A stretch of 64,000 bases of DNA from Paenibacillus sp. BIC5C1. GTDB taxonomy: Bacteria; Bacillota; Bacilli; Paenibacillales; Paenibacillaceae. The notes beneath the pieces were generated by a model, which was given only the letters and a program-made list of their open reading frames with translations, was not told where the DNA came from and made no database searches. Positions within the stretch are counted from its first letter, which is position 1, and every line of letters starts with the position of its first letter. The DNA is taken from contig NZ_CP135922.1 in the NCBI RefSeq assembly GCF_032399705.1, positions 2,108,001 to 2,172,000 of the forward strand. The letters run 5' to 3'. Shown one piece after another: positions 14,970-23,597 of this stretch. The position numbers were made by a program, and so were the translations under genes.

Positions 14970-15279
14970 ACATACAGGACGAAGTCATTAAAATTTGGTT
15001 TCGTTATAGTTAACAAGCATGTTAGATATTTTTAGGTATGATGACAAGAAATCTATCGTGATATTCAAAAAAATAACCCAAACTCATATAATAACGCTAA
15101 TCCTAACGAAAATGATGTAAGGGATTGAGACGAAATCCTCGTCTTTATTCATATGATAAAAGAATTAGGCTGCTTTGAACTTACGGAATATCCATCAAAT
15201 GAAACGAATTATTACACGAACATAACATTAAACGAGCGGTTCGTAGCAGTATACGAGTGGACGTTGAAAGGGTTGATGA
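14970..15279 (+). other. Intergenic stretch, no clear gene
   Basis: AT-rich, with no convincing promoter. A 46-codon frame 15153-15293 (begins MIKELGCFELTEYPSNETNY, contains NITLNERFVAVYEW) reads protein-like. It has no ribosome site and overlaps the next gene's start, so it may be a gene remnant. Confidence 0.3.
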
Positions 15280-16710
15280 ATGATGAGCCTTGAAACATTA
15301 AACCAACGAGTACAAGATGATTTGGCTTATCTCGCATATGGAGGTGCGGATTGGATTCATCCGCGGGAACATGACAAAGACCATATCTATGATGTCGTTA
15401 TTGTAGGTGGTGGGCAGAGCGGCTTGGGGGCTGCTTTTGGATTCCTGCGTGAGCGGATATCCAACATTCTGGTCATTGATGAAAATGCCGCAGGGTTGGA
15501 GGGACCTTGGGAGACATACGCGCGTATGGTTACGTTACGTACACCAAAACATCTGACTTCCATTGATCTCGGTATTCCTTCGCTGACGTTTCGAGCATGG
15601 TGGGAGGCGCAAGTGGGTCCTTCGGGATGGGATGAGGTTGATAAAATTCCGCGCAGCGAATGGATGAACTATCTGCGTTGGTACAGGGAGGTGCTTAATC
15701 TACCTGTCGTGAATGAAGTGAAACTGAGACTGATTGAACCTGCAGATGGAGGTTTACACCGGTTGCACATTACAGGTGTAGGGGCTCCAAGTAATATGTT
15801 GCTGGCACGAAAGGTTGTCTTGGCTACGGGTATCCAGGGTGGTGGGGAGTGGCATGTACCACCTCTGATCTCTGAGAAAATACCTAGACATCTGTACGCT
15901 CACACGTCGGAGCTAATTGATTTTGAACGGTTACAAGGAAAAAGGATTGCCATACTTGGCGGAGGGGCGTCTGCTTTTGATAATGCCAACTTTGCACTAG
16001 CCACAGGCGTGGCTGAGGCTCACGTATTTGTGCGGCGGGAACAATTGCCGAGTGTTAACCCGATTCGTCAGATGGAGCAATCCGGTATGATCGAACGGTT
16101 TCACGTATTATCGGACGAGGATAAGTATGCGACCATTTCCCACTTTTTCAAATACAACCAGCCCCCAACCAATGATACCTTCAACCGGGCTGCTGCATGG
16201 CCAGGCTTCCAATTACATCTTCATGCGCCTTGGCTGAATGTAGAGATGAAGGATGGGAGAGCGGTAGTGACTACGCAACTGGGTCAGAAATCCTTTGATT
16301 TTCTGGTCATAAGTACGGGGATGGTGAGTGATCCGGCACTGCGTCCCGAGCTCCGAATGGTGGAGGCACACATCGCACGCTGGGCAGACCGCTTTCAAGC
16401 TCCGACGGAACAAAGGAATGCACTGCTTGACGCACATCCTTACCTTAGTCCTGGGTTTGCAATGACCAGCAGGGATGAGGAGGGGGAAGATAAGCTGCGA
16501 GGCTTGTTTGTTTTTAACTACTCTGCACTTGCAAGCTGCGGCCTTTCTGCCTCAGCAATATCGGGCACAAAGAATGCTGTGCCAAAGCTGGTTTCAGCTG
16601 TAGCTGACCAGCTTTTCCTGGATGATCGGGAACAGATCCTAGAGCAATTTTTTAAGTATAACGAACAGGAATTTACCGCAAGTTGGGTGAAAAGTGAAGT
16701 TGGAATCTGA
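15280..16710 (+). CDS. FAD/NAD(P)-dependent oxidoreductase (monooxygenase-like)
   Basis: 476 aa flavoprotein. FAD-binding motif GGGQSGLGAAFGF near residues 43-55 follows the strand YDVVIV. A second nucleotide motif AILGGGASAFDNA near residue 227 should bind NAD(P)H. GLEGPWETYARMVTLRTPKHL resembles the flavin-proximal region of lysine/ornithine N-hydroxylases and flavin-containing monooxygenases. The ATG pair at 15280/15283 follows a GAAAGGG. The gene stands alone between terminators. Substrate and reaction are unknown. A siderophore-type N-hydroxylase role is possible but no partner genes are present. Confidence 0.75.
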   Translation: MMSLETLNQRVQDDLAYLAYGGADWIHPREHDKDHIYDVVIVGGGQSGLGAAFGFLRERISNILVIDENAAGLEGPWETYARMVTLRTPKHLTSIDLGIPSLTFRAWWEAQVGPSGWDEVDKIPRSEWMNYLRWYREVLNLPVVNEVKLRLIEPADGGLHRLHITGVGAPSNMLLARKVVLATGIQGGGEWHVPPLISEKIPRHLYAHTSELIDFERLQGKRIAILGGGASAFDNANFALATGVAEAHVFVRREQLPSVNPIRQMEQSGMIERFHVLSDEDKYATISHFFKYNQPPTNDTFNRAAAWPGFQLHLHAPWLNVEMKDGRAVVTTQLGQKSFDFLVISTGMVSDPALRPELRMVEAHIARWADRFQAPTEQRNALLDAHPYLSPGFAMTSRDEEGEDKLRGLFVFNYSALASCGLSASAISGTKNAVPKLVSAVADQLFLDDREQILEQFFKYNEQEFTASWVKSEVGI

Positions 16711-16723
16711 GTATTCAGAATGA

Positions 16724-16762
16724 CCGTACAGCGGGGTACAAGGCTGTACGGTTTTCCTTTTT
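16724..16762 (+). terminator. Rho-independent terminator
   Basis: Perfect 9-bp stem CCGTACAGC / GCTGTACGG followed by TTTTCCTTTTT, directly after the flavoprotein gene. Confidence 0.85.
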
Positions 16763-16841
16763 CTAAAGTTACATTTACGGGGGCTTATATAATACTGTAA
16801 AATATCGAATTATACAGCGTTAAGGCAGGCGATAGATTATT

Positions 16842-17327
16842 GTGAGAATTATGGATTATGAGGGGTTCAGAACCCATTTGAAGAAAGCGTCACGCATACG
16901 AAATGAACCCTTGATCAAAATTGTGGCTTTTCAGGAAAAGTATATGAAGATTAATGAGATCCAATATTATGATGTAGAGCAGAACTATATGAGTGTTCAG
17001 GCGTGTAATACGCTGTGGATGAACTTGAAAGATAAATCGTTCCGCAATCTGGTGTCCCATGATCTGAAGTTTTTCCAAACCATGGACAACCTCGGGCGTC
17101 ATTCGTTGGAGAATCTAATTAAGGAACTGTATGACATGGCTGTTCCGATTCTGCTGGATTACGATCCAAGTGATTATTATAGTTTGCAGCAGTTGTCCGA
17201 AATTCTGGTGCTGGATGAGATGAAGCTAATAGAGAAATTGGAGATGGGGCGTTTCAAGGGAGCATTTATTAATGAAGAAGGAAATTGGATGAAACCCAAG
17301 CCAGACAGGGCTGAGCTATTCCTTTAA
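16842..17327 (+). CDS. Conserved-looking hypothetical protein with possible HTH
   Basis: 161 aa, starting GTG (16842) or ATG (16851). No family is recognised with certainty. It is soluble, with alternating charged helices. The C-terminal third (YYSLQQLSEILVLDEMKLIE, then KLEMGRFKGAFINEEG and NWMKPKPD) looks like an excisionase or MerR-type DNA-binding segment, in which a sequence-recognition helix is followed by a short hairpin. No neighbours share its strand closely. A terminator follows at 17376. Confidence 0.6.
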   Translation: MRIMDYEGFRTHLKKASRIRNEPLIKIVAFQEKYMKINEIQYYDVEQNYMSVQACNTLWMNLKDKSFRNLVSHDLKFFQTMDNLGRHSLENLIKELYDMAVPILLDYDPSDYYSLQQLSEILVLDEMKLIEKLEMGRFKGAFINEEGNWMKPKPDRAELFL

Positions 17328-17375
17328 AAGAAATAAAGAGACTCGTGTCAATCCCATAATGACCGAATATCCATT

Positions 17376-17415
17376 CTGCAATGGTACGCCGAATACGGCA
17401 CATTGCAGTTTTTTT
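17376..17415. terminator. Rho-independent terminator
   Basis: Stem CTGCAATG / CATTGCAG followed by seven T. It lies between convergent genes. Confidence 0.75.
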
Positions 17416-17440
17416 CATTAAATCTGTCAACGAAGAAGTC

Positions 17441-18124
17441 TCAGCCGTTTCGTTTCACGACGAAAGAGTCTCCGCGTGATCCCGGTACTCCTGGAATGGA
17501 AACAACCTGTTTTTGTTGAATCATGATGCCTTTCTCTTTGGCGATGAAGCAGGGGGGCCTACCGTTCAGACGACAACACTTGAAGCTGACAGGAGTGATC
17601 TTTGCCATTCGGGAGATGGAGTTTCCTACGGATGGAGCTTCTACAATCCATTCCGCAGATGTTTGCTTCCCTGTATATTGCTGAACGGTGCGAAAAGTCC
17701 AATTTTGGGTCAGATTATGGAGTGTGATACACCAGCGAGTTCGATTGATTTTGTAAATGGCCGCTCTGATTCGATCTCCTGGTGATACAGGAAAAGGGAT
17801 AACCGTTTCAACGTCCGGCAGAATTTCCCACCAGGCATAATAACTAGCTTGGCCGTTAACCCAATCATGGCCTGTTCCAGTCTGAATGAGATTGGAATTC
17901 TCGTATCCATCAATTCCGATCCAGGCTGATGAATATGAGGACTTGGACGATGGTAAAACAAAGGGCACATTCCATTCAGCCGAGATACGTCTGAATTCAG
18001 CTTTGTCACCTGCTATTGCATAGCCGCTCCAGTTGGAGGAAATCCACCCAAAGCATAATGCAGAATTTGTTTTGCCTGTATGAGGAATACAGGGTTTTCG
18101 ACGTTTGTTTCGATGATTAGCCAT
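17441..18124 (-). CDS. G1-family (eqolisin) glutamic peptidase homologue
   Basis: 227 aa. Family signatures are in order: SSNWSGYAI near residue 29, AEWNVPFV, SSAWIGIDGYENSNLIQTGT, YYAWWEILPD, VSPGDRIRAAI, and SAEWIVEAP. The Gln of LIQTGT and the Glu of WIVEAP are the positions expected for the catalytic Gln/Glu dyad of scytalidoglutamic-type peptidases. The basic N-terminus (MANHRNKRRKPC) is not a signal peptide, unlike in the secreted fungal enzymes. A C-terminal tail beyond the domain is Cys- and Lys-containing. Start 18124 has GGGAGG 7 nt upstream; the in-frame ATG at 18139 overlaps that site. Monocistronic. Peptidase activity is inferred, not shown. Confidence 0.75.
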   Translation of the reverse strand: MANHRNKRRKPCIPHTGKTNSALCFGWISSNWSGYAIAGDKAEFRRISAEWNVPFVLPSSKSSYSSAWIGIDGYENSNLIQTGTGHDWVNGQASYYAWWEILPDVETVIPFPVSPGDRIRAAIYKINRTRWCITLHNLTQNWTFRTVQQYTGKQTSAEWIVEAPSVGNSISRMAKITPVSFKCCRLNGRPPCFIAKEKGIMIQQKQVVSIPGVPGSRGDSFVVKRNG

Positions 18125-18227
18125 AAGGCCACCTCCCATGTGAAAATAGAGACGAAATCATTCGTTCGATATTATCAAATGCATGGAAGAAGAAAGAGGA
18201 CATGGACAATCTGAAAAAGAAATAAGG

Positions 18228-18364
18228 TTTGAATGATTTTGAACGATATTTATGGTTGAATGCGATGTTTGATGTGTACGGAATGTCGAATATTGATGGT
18301 TTATGAATGTTTTTAAATTAATTTGAATGAAAATGATTGTTTTTTACGGATTTTATGATACTAT
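18228..18364 (+). promoter_or_regulatory. Probable promoter/operator region of the fructose operon
   Basis: A weak TTGTTT (18337) and TACTAT (18359) pair lies ahead of fruR. TTTGAATGA occurs at 18228-18236 and 18322-18330, and related TTGAA/GAATG elements lie between, which could be DeoR-type operator repeats. Confidence 0.35.
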
Positions 18365-18386
18365 AAAAGCAGTTGGAGGAATGAAG

Positions 18387-19133
18387 ATGCTAACTGAAGA
18401 ACGATATGCTGCAATAATAGAGCGCTTACAAGAAAGAGGAATTGTGAAACTGCAAGAGCTCGTAGATGTGCTGGGTGCTTCTGAGTCAACGATAAGACGC
18501 GATTTGATTGATCTGGAGAGCCGTCAGATGCTGAAACGCATACATGGTGGTGCTGCTCTAGTGAATGAAAAAACGCCAGAACCAGGTATGGAAGAAAAAA
18601 CGTTCAAAAACATTCAACAAAAAACGGCGATTGCTCGTTTAGCTGCGCAGGAGATCAACAATGGTGAATGTATCTATCTGGATGCGGGGACGACAACATT
18701 AGCCATGATTCCCTATATTGAAGCTAAGGACGTTACGGTAGTGACGAACGGACTTTCTCATGTAGAAGCGCTGGTAAGTAAACGAATACGCAGCTATCTG
18801 CTAGGCGGGATGATGAAAATTCACACCAAAGCCGTGATTGGCAGTATCGCATTACAGAATATGGACAACTTCCGTTTTGATAAATGTTTTATTGGAACCA
18901 ACGGAGTGGACGCCGAAATGGGGTATACAACTCCTGATCCGGAGGAAGCCTTGATTAAAAGGCGTGCACATCAATTGTCCGGTAAATCTTACGTGCTGGC
19001 TGATTCCAGCAAAATTGGGGAAATTACTTTTGCCAAACTGTTTGACCTTGAGGAGGCAGACTTGATCACAGAACATATGCCGGAACACTGGCGCTCTGTA
19101 ATCGCCCAGAAAACTAAAATAATTGAGGGATAG
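18387..19133 (+). CDS. fruR: DeoR-family fructose operon repressor FruR
   Basis: 248 aa. N-terminal DeoR helix-turn-helix: TEERYAAIIERLQERGIVKL, QELVDVLGASESTIRRDLID, then LKRIHGGA. The C-terminal sensor domain has DAGTTTLAM, VTNGLSHVEAL, LLGGMMK and IGTNGVD, typical of phosphosugar-sensing DeoR proteins. The start at ATG 18387 has GGAGG 7 nt upstream; the frame opens earlier at 18327 but that stretch contains the promoter. The stop lies 2 nt before fruK, so the operon is fruR-fruK-fruA. In relatives fructose 1-phosphate relieves repression. Confidence 0.9.
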   Translation: MLTEERYAAIIERLQERGIVKLQELVDVLGASESTIRRDLIDLESRQMLKRIHGGAALVNEKTPEPGMEEKTFKNIQQKTAIARLAAQEINNGECIYLDAGTTTLAMIPYIEAKDVTVVTNGLSHVEALVSKRIRSYLLGGMMKIHTKAVIGSIALQNMDNFRFDKCFIGTNGVDAEMGYTTPDPEEALIKRRAHQLSGKSYVLADSSKIGEITFAKLFDLEEADLITEHMPEHWRSVIAQKTKIIEG

Positions 19134-19135
19134 CC

Positions 19136-20047
19136 ATGATATATACCGTAACACTTAATCCTTCCATTGATTACATCGTGGAAGTGGATGATCTGAAGCT
19201 TGGTCATTTGAATCGTATGAATCGGGACCTGAAACTTCCTGGAGGCAAAGGCATTAACGTATCGCGAGTCCTTAATCAACTGGGAGCCGAAAACACCGCT
19301 CTTGGATTTCTGGGAGGGTTCACAGGCCGTTTCATTAATGACAAATTGCAGGAAGACAAGATCCTGACGGATTTCGTTACCATCGCAGATGATACTCGGA
19401 TTAACATCAAGCTGAAGCATGGAGACGAGACAGAGATTAACGGATTGGGACCAGCCATTCGACCAGAGGAAGCAGCGGAGTTGCTTAACAAGCTATCCGC
19501 ACTGCAAAAAGGAGATATCGTCATTCTTTCGGGAAGTGTACCACCTTCGCTGGGAGCCGATTTCTACGATCGTCTGATCAACGTATGCAAACAAACGAGT
19601 GCCGATTTTGTAATCGATACGACAGGCCCCGCTTTAATGGATGCTTTGGTACATGAACCGCTGCTGGTGAAGCCGAACCATCACGAACTGGCTGAACTTT
19701 TCGAAGTAACGATTGACACTCAAGAGGAACTGGTGACGTATGGTCGCAAGCTTTTGGAGGCAGGTGCCAAACATGTGTTGATCTCCATGGCAGGAGAAGG
19801 AGCGCTGTTGATTACCAAAACAGATGTCTACCATGCGAGTGTGCCAAAGGGCGTCGTGAAGAACTCGGTTGGTGCTGGAGATTCCATGATCGGTGGATTC
19901 GTAGGGACATTTGGATTGAACGAAGACCTGCTTGAAGCGTTCCGAACTGGGGTCGCTTCGGGTAGTGCAACGGCTTTTTCGGATGACTTGGCAACACGGG
20001 AACTCATTGAAGAGCTACGTACTCAAGTTACGATAACCAAAATATAG
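19136..20047 (+). CDS. fruK: 1-phosphofructokinase
   Basis: 303 aa PfkB-family kinase converting fructose 1-phosphate to fructose 1,6-bisphosphate with ATP. The start MIYTVTLNPSIDYIVEVDDL is diagnostic of 1-phosphofructokinases, followed by the GGKGINVSRVL sugar-phosphate motif near residue 39. The C-terminal SVGAGDSMIGGFV near residue 247 holds the catalytic Asp of the GAGD anion hole. It lies directly behind fruR with a 2-nt gap, and 136 nt before the transporter that supplies its substrate. Confidence 0.95.
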   Translation: MIYTVTLNPSIDYIVEVDDLKLGHLNRMNRDLKLPGGKGINVSRVLNQLGAENTALGFLGGFTGRFINDKLQEDKILTDFVTIADDTRINIKLKHGDETEINGLGPAIRPEEAAELLNKLSALQKGDIVILSGSVPPSLGADFYDRLINVCKQTSADFVIDTTGPALMDALVHEPLLVKPNHHELAELFEVTIDTQEELVTYGRKLLEAGAKHVLISMAGEGALLITKTDVYHASVPKGVVKNSVGAGDSMIGGFVGTFGLNEDLLEAFRTGVASGSATAFSDDLATRELIEELRTQVTITKI

Positions 20048-20135
20048 TCCGTACAAAATGGATGAAATGCATGCCCCTTTTTAGAAGAGGGGATTCAATG
20101 AATCGCAGATAACAGCGTAAGAAGTACAATTATGA

Positions 20136-20160
20136 GTCGGTCTGCATCACACAGGCCGAC
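20136..20160 (+). other. Stem-loop in the fruK-fruA intercistronic region
   Basis: GTCGGTCTG / CAGGCCGAC form a 9-bp stem (one G-U) with a 7-nt loop. No T-run follows. It could stabilise or mark processing of the transcript, setting different levels for fruK and fruA. Confidence 0.45.
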
Positions 20161-20183
20161 TGAATTTAAGGGAGTGTACCAAA

Positions 20184-22178
20184 ATGAGAATAACAGACCT
20201 GATGATCCAGGAAACGATGATCATGGACCTGCAAGCCGCAACGAAAGAAGAGGCTATTGATGAACTCATTGCAAGTTTAAACCGTAGCGGACGTATTAAT
20301 GATCCGGTTCTGTTTAAGGAAATGATATATAAACGTGAAGCGGAATCCAGCACTGGGATCGGTGGCGGTATTGCCATGCCTCATGCCAAGACAACAGCAG
20401 TTAATGAACCAACGGTTGTATTCGCCAAGAGTCGAAAAGGAATTGATTTTGAAGCGCTTGATGATGAACCGGCCCATATATTCTTCATGATTGCAGCTCC
20501 AGAAGGGGCAGCAAATACACATCTTCGTACGCTTGCGGCTCTTTCCAGGTTGTTGATTGATAGCGATTTCATCTCGCAGCTAATGAGCACAGACACTCCT
20601 GAAGAAGTGACTGCATTATTCGATGCCAAACAGGCAGAGGAAGCAGAGAAAAAAGCTGCCAAAGAAAAAGTCGAAGCGGAAAAAGCAGCAAATGCCGTAA
20701 ATGGAACAAATGCTGTATCTAGCTCAGGCAGTGCCAACGGGCAGAAGCAGAATACATCAGGCCTTATTGTTGGCGATGCGGCATCTGAAGATTTTGTCGT
20801 TGCAGTAACCGCTTGCCCAACAGGCATTGCTCACACGTTCATGGCTGAAGACGCTCTCAAAAAGAAAGCACAGGAAATGGGCGTCAATATTCGTGTCGAA
20901 ACCAACGGTTCAGAAGGAGCGCAGAACGTACTGACAGCTGATGAAATCGCTCGTGCCAAAGGGGTCATCATTGCGGCGGATAAAAATGTGGAAATGGCCC
21001 GCTTTGATGGCAAACCGGTATTGCAAAGACCCGTAAGCGATGGCATTCGCAAATCTGAAGAACTGATTCGCAAAGCAGTTAACGGAGACGCTCCGATCTA
21101 CCGAAGCCAAGGCGGTAACGGTGGCAAAAGTGAAGGTGAAAGCCAAGGCAAAGTGAGCGTGGGCAGCAAGATTTATAAAGATTTGATGAACGGTATCTCG
21201 CATATGCTCCCATTTGTCGTGGGTGGTGGCATTTTGCTCGCCATATCCTTCTTGTTTGAACAAATTGCGAGTCCTGAAAATCCGATTGTGCAACTGCTGC
21301 AAACCATTGGTGGCGGGACTGGTGCGTTCCACTTCCTGATTCCTGTTCTAGCCGGATTTATTGCGATGAGTATTGGTGATCGTCCGGCCCTGATGCCTGG
21401 TATGGTCGGTGGATTGATGGCTGTGAATTCAAACGCCGGTTTCCTTGGTGGTCTGGCTGCCGGTTTCCTGGCAGGTTACGTCGTAATTGGTCTGCGCAAA
21501 CTGTTTAAAGGACTGCCTAAAGCGATTGATGGTTTGAAACCGATCCTGTTGTATCCTGTATTCGGACTGCTTATCGTTGGTGCAATAAGTTTCTATGTCT
21601 TCGATCCAATCTTTGGTTCCCTTAACACATGGCTTGTAGATGCACTTGGTAATCTGGGTACCGGTAATGCAGTATTGCTGGGCTTGCTGCTTGGTGGCAT
21701 GATGTCCATCGATATGGGTGGACCGTTTAACAAGGCGGCTTATACGTTTGCTATCGGTGTATTTACATCCAGCGGCAATACGGATGGTGCTTGGATGGCA
21801 GCTGTTATGGCAGGTGGTATGGTACCGCCGCTGGCGATTGCACTCGCTACAACGTTCTTCAAATCCAAATTCACGGAGCAAGAACGCAAATCAGGTTTGA
21901 CGAATTACGTGCTCGGATTCTCCTTCATCACAGAAGGCGCCATTCCATTTGCTGCGGCTGACCCGCTGCGTGTCCTGACATCTTGTATTCTCGGTTCAGC
22001 TGTTGCAGGTGGACTGACTCAACTGTGGAGCATTAACGTACCTGCTCCGCATGGCGGAATCTTCGTTGCGGCACTGGCGAATCACGCATTGCTCTTCCTG
22101 CTTGCTGTAGCAATCGGTGCAGTAATCTCCGGTCTGATCCTCGGACTGTGGAAGAAATCGCCGACCGTTGTGAAATAA
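20184..22178 (+). CDS. fruA: PTS fructose transporter subunit IIABC
   Basis: 664 aa fused phosphotransferase permease that imports fructose and delivers fructose 1-phosphate. Domains: EIIA at ~1-145, with the phospho-His in GGGIAMPHAKT. Then an Ala/Lys/Glu linker at ~150-195, EIIB at ~195-295 with the phospho-Cys in AVTACPTGIAHTFMAED, and EIIC at ~325-660 with eight or more hydrophobic segments and the FITEGAIPFAAADP motif typical of the fructose family. The ATG follows GGGAG by 9 nt. The product is the substrate of FruK. Confidence 0.95.
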   Translation: MRITDLMIQETMIMDLQAATKEEAIDELIASLNRSGRINDPVLFKEMIYKREAESSTGIGGGIAMPHAKTTAVNEPTVVFAKSRKGIDFEALDDEPAHIFFMIAAPEGAANTHLRTLAALSRLLIDSDFISQLMSTDTPEEVTALFDAKQAEEAEKKAAKEKVEAEKAANAVNGTNAVSSSGSANGQKQNTSGLIVGDAASEDFVVAVTACPTGIAHTFMAEDALKKKAQEMGVNIRVETNGSEGAQNVLTADEIARAKGVIIAADKNVEMARFDGKPVLQRPVSDGIRKSEELIRKAVNGDAPIYRSQGGNGGKSEGESQGKVSVGSKIYKDLMNGISHMLPFVVGGGILLAISFLFEQIASPENPIVQLLQTIGGGTGAFHFLIPVLAGFIAMSIGDRPALMPGMVGGLMAVNSNAGFLGGLAAGFLAGYVVIGLRKLFKGLPKAIDGLKPILLYPVFGLLIVGAISFYVFDPIFGSLNTWLVDALGNLGTGNAVLLGLLLGGMMSIDMGGPFNKAAYTFAIGVFTSSGNTDGAWMAAVMAGGMVPPLAIALATTFFKSKFTEQERKSGLTNYVLGFSFITEGAIPFAAADPLRVLTSCILGSAVAGGLTQLWSINVPAPHGGIFVAALANHALLFLLAVAIGAVISGLILGLWKKSPTVVK

Positions 22179-22242
22179 GTCAAAGGGTAAGGCTTCCCAA
22201 AAAGTTGTAAACAATCTCTATCTCATAGCTTTGTTTAAAATA

Positions 22243-22287
22243 AAAAAGCATCTTCTCAGTGAAATTCACTGGGGAGATGCTTTTTAT
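22243..22287 (+). terminator. Rho-independent terminator of the fructose operon
   Basis: AAAGCATCTTC / GGAGATGCTTT arms around an inner CAGTG/CACTG hairpin, then a T-rich tail. Confidence 0.85.
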
Positions 22288-22331
22288 TTCACTTTAGCTC
22301 ATTCTGTGATAAGATAAACAATATCAAATTA

Positions 22332-22348
22332 ATGAAACTTAGTTTCAT
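22332..22348. promoter_or_regulatory. Perfect 8-1-8 palindrome, candidate operator
   Basis: ATGAAACTTAGTTTCAT, followed at 22351-22359 by a third half-site AATGAAACT, placed just before the ribosome site of the methyltransferase gene. The cognate regulator is unknown. Confidence 0.5.
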
Positions 22349-22375
22349 CTAATGAAACTATAAGGAGGATACGGC

Positions 22376-23161
22376 ATGTCTAATGATCAGATTAAAGGAC
22401 AGGTGCGCAAACAATTTGCTAAAAATGCAGAGAAATATGTGACTAGTGTCGGTCATGCCAAAGGTGATGATCTGGCACTGCTTGTGGCTTCATCTCAAGC
22501 GAGCTCGGATATGAAGGTGCTGGATATTGCCACTGGAGGAGGACATGTTGCCAATGCATTAGCTCCGCTTGTGGAGCGGGTTATCGCATTGGATCTAACG
22601 GATGAGATGTTACAAGTGGCTGAACGCTTTATCCGGGGAAACGGGCACGAGAATGTGGATTTTGTTGCAGGAGATGCTGAACACGTCCCTTTTGAGGATG
22701 ATTTCTTTGACCTTGTAACCTGTCGCATTGCTGCACACCATTTTCCGGACGTGCAATCCTTTGTATCAGAGGCGCTTCGGGTAATGAAACCTGGTGGCAG
22801 ATTGTTATTAATTGATAATGTGGCACCTGAACGTGATGAGAACGACCAATTTTACAATGAAATCGAGAAGTGGCGTGATGGAAGTCATGTTCGGGCATGG
22901 CGTAAGACGGAATGGATTCGGATGTTGGAGCTTGCCGGATTTCGAATGGAAACGATGGTTTCCTTTGAGAAACACTTTACATTTGAAGACTGGTGCATCA
23001 GGGCTGGACTTCCGGAGACGCAGAGTAAAGAGCTTGAAGCAAGCATGCTGAGCGCGCCATCTGTAATTAAGAAGTATTTCAATTTTGAAGTGACGCAGTC
23101 TGGCAGACTCGACAGCTTCAAAGGAGAAAGTGTATACATTCAGGCGTTAAAAGCGAGATAA
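22376..23161 (+). CDS. Class I SAM-dependent methyltransferase
   Basis: 261 aa Methyltransf_11/UbiE-like protein. Motif I is VLDIATGGGHVANAL near residues 45-59, with the acidic residue in VIALDLTDEML after it. VDFVAGDAEHVPFEDDFFDLVTC covers motifs II and III, and VMKPGGRLLLIDNVAPE is motif IV. The N-terminus (VRKQFAKNAEKYVTS) matches the family cap. AAGGAGG precedes the ATG by about 8 nt. The palindrome immediately upstream suggests tight transcriptional control. The methyl acceptor cannot be told; menaquinone MenG-type function is unlikely outside its usual operon. Confidence 0.82.
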   Translation: MSNDQIKGQVRKQFAKNAEKYVTSVGHAKGDDLALLVASSQASSDMKVLDIATGGGHVANALAPLVERVIALDLTDEMLQVAERFIRGNGHENVDFVAGDAEHVPFEDDFFDLVTCRIAAHHFPDVQSFVSEALRVMKPGGRLLLIDNVAPERDENDQFYNEIEKWRDGSHVRAWRKTEWIRMLELAGFRMETMVSFEKHFTFEDWCIRAGLPETQSKELEASMLSAPSVIKKYFNFEVTQSGRLDSFKGESVYIQALKAR

Positions 23162-23230
23162 GATTTTTCGCGTTATCAGATGGATCCCTTGTAGGAGTAA
23201 TAGTTAAAGTGCGCAAAATCAAAATCAAAC

Positions 23231-23264
23231 AGGCAGAGGCCCCGTGTTAGGGACAACTGCCTTT
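23231..23264 (+). terminator. Possible weak terminator
   Basis: AGGCAG / CTGCCT stem with a 20-nt loop and a short TTT tail. Confidence 0.35.
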
Positions 23265-23278
23265 TGGACGTCACACAA

Positions 23279-23569
23279 TCAAGGTTCTAGTATAACTTTG
23301 GTACATTCGTCTTCGTGTTCGTAGAAAATCCGGTAAGCTTCAGCTAACCCCCCCAGAAAAATTCCGTAATGTTCCGTGAAGCCAAAATAACCACCGGTAT
23401 CAATCTGCGGATTACGGAGGGCAGGCAGTGCTCCCTTATATATATGTAGATCTGATCCACATATGGCTGTAGAAGTAATACGTACGATGATGTCAGCTTT
23501 TGCTGCAATCTCGGGTCTTCAACCTCTTTTACTTGAATATCCTTGGTCCTTGAAAATAACGGCTTTCAT
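23279..23569 (-). pseudogene. Collapsed zinc-dependent alcohol dehydrogenase
   Basis: Only ~97 codons remain of a gene normally near 380. It begins MKAVIFKD; one frame over it reads KDIQVKEVEDPRLQQK; and it returns to the first frame as ADIIVRITSTAICGSDLHIY then KGALPA, the N-terminal GroES-like domain with the catalytic Cys (AICGSD). It then jumps directly to GGLAEAYRIFYEHEDECTKV and ILEP, the C-terminal end of the same family. So there are two small frameshifts plus a large internal deletion removing the Rossmann domain. It lies just downstream of the bicupin gene on the same strand. Confidence 0.7.
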
Positions 23570-23597
23570 CTTTATATTTTTCCTAGATCAATTCCTC

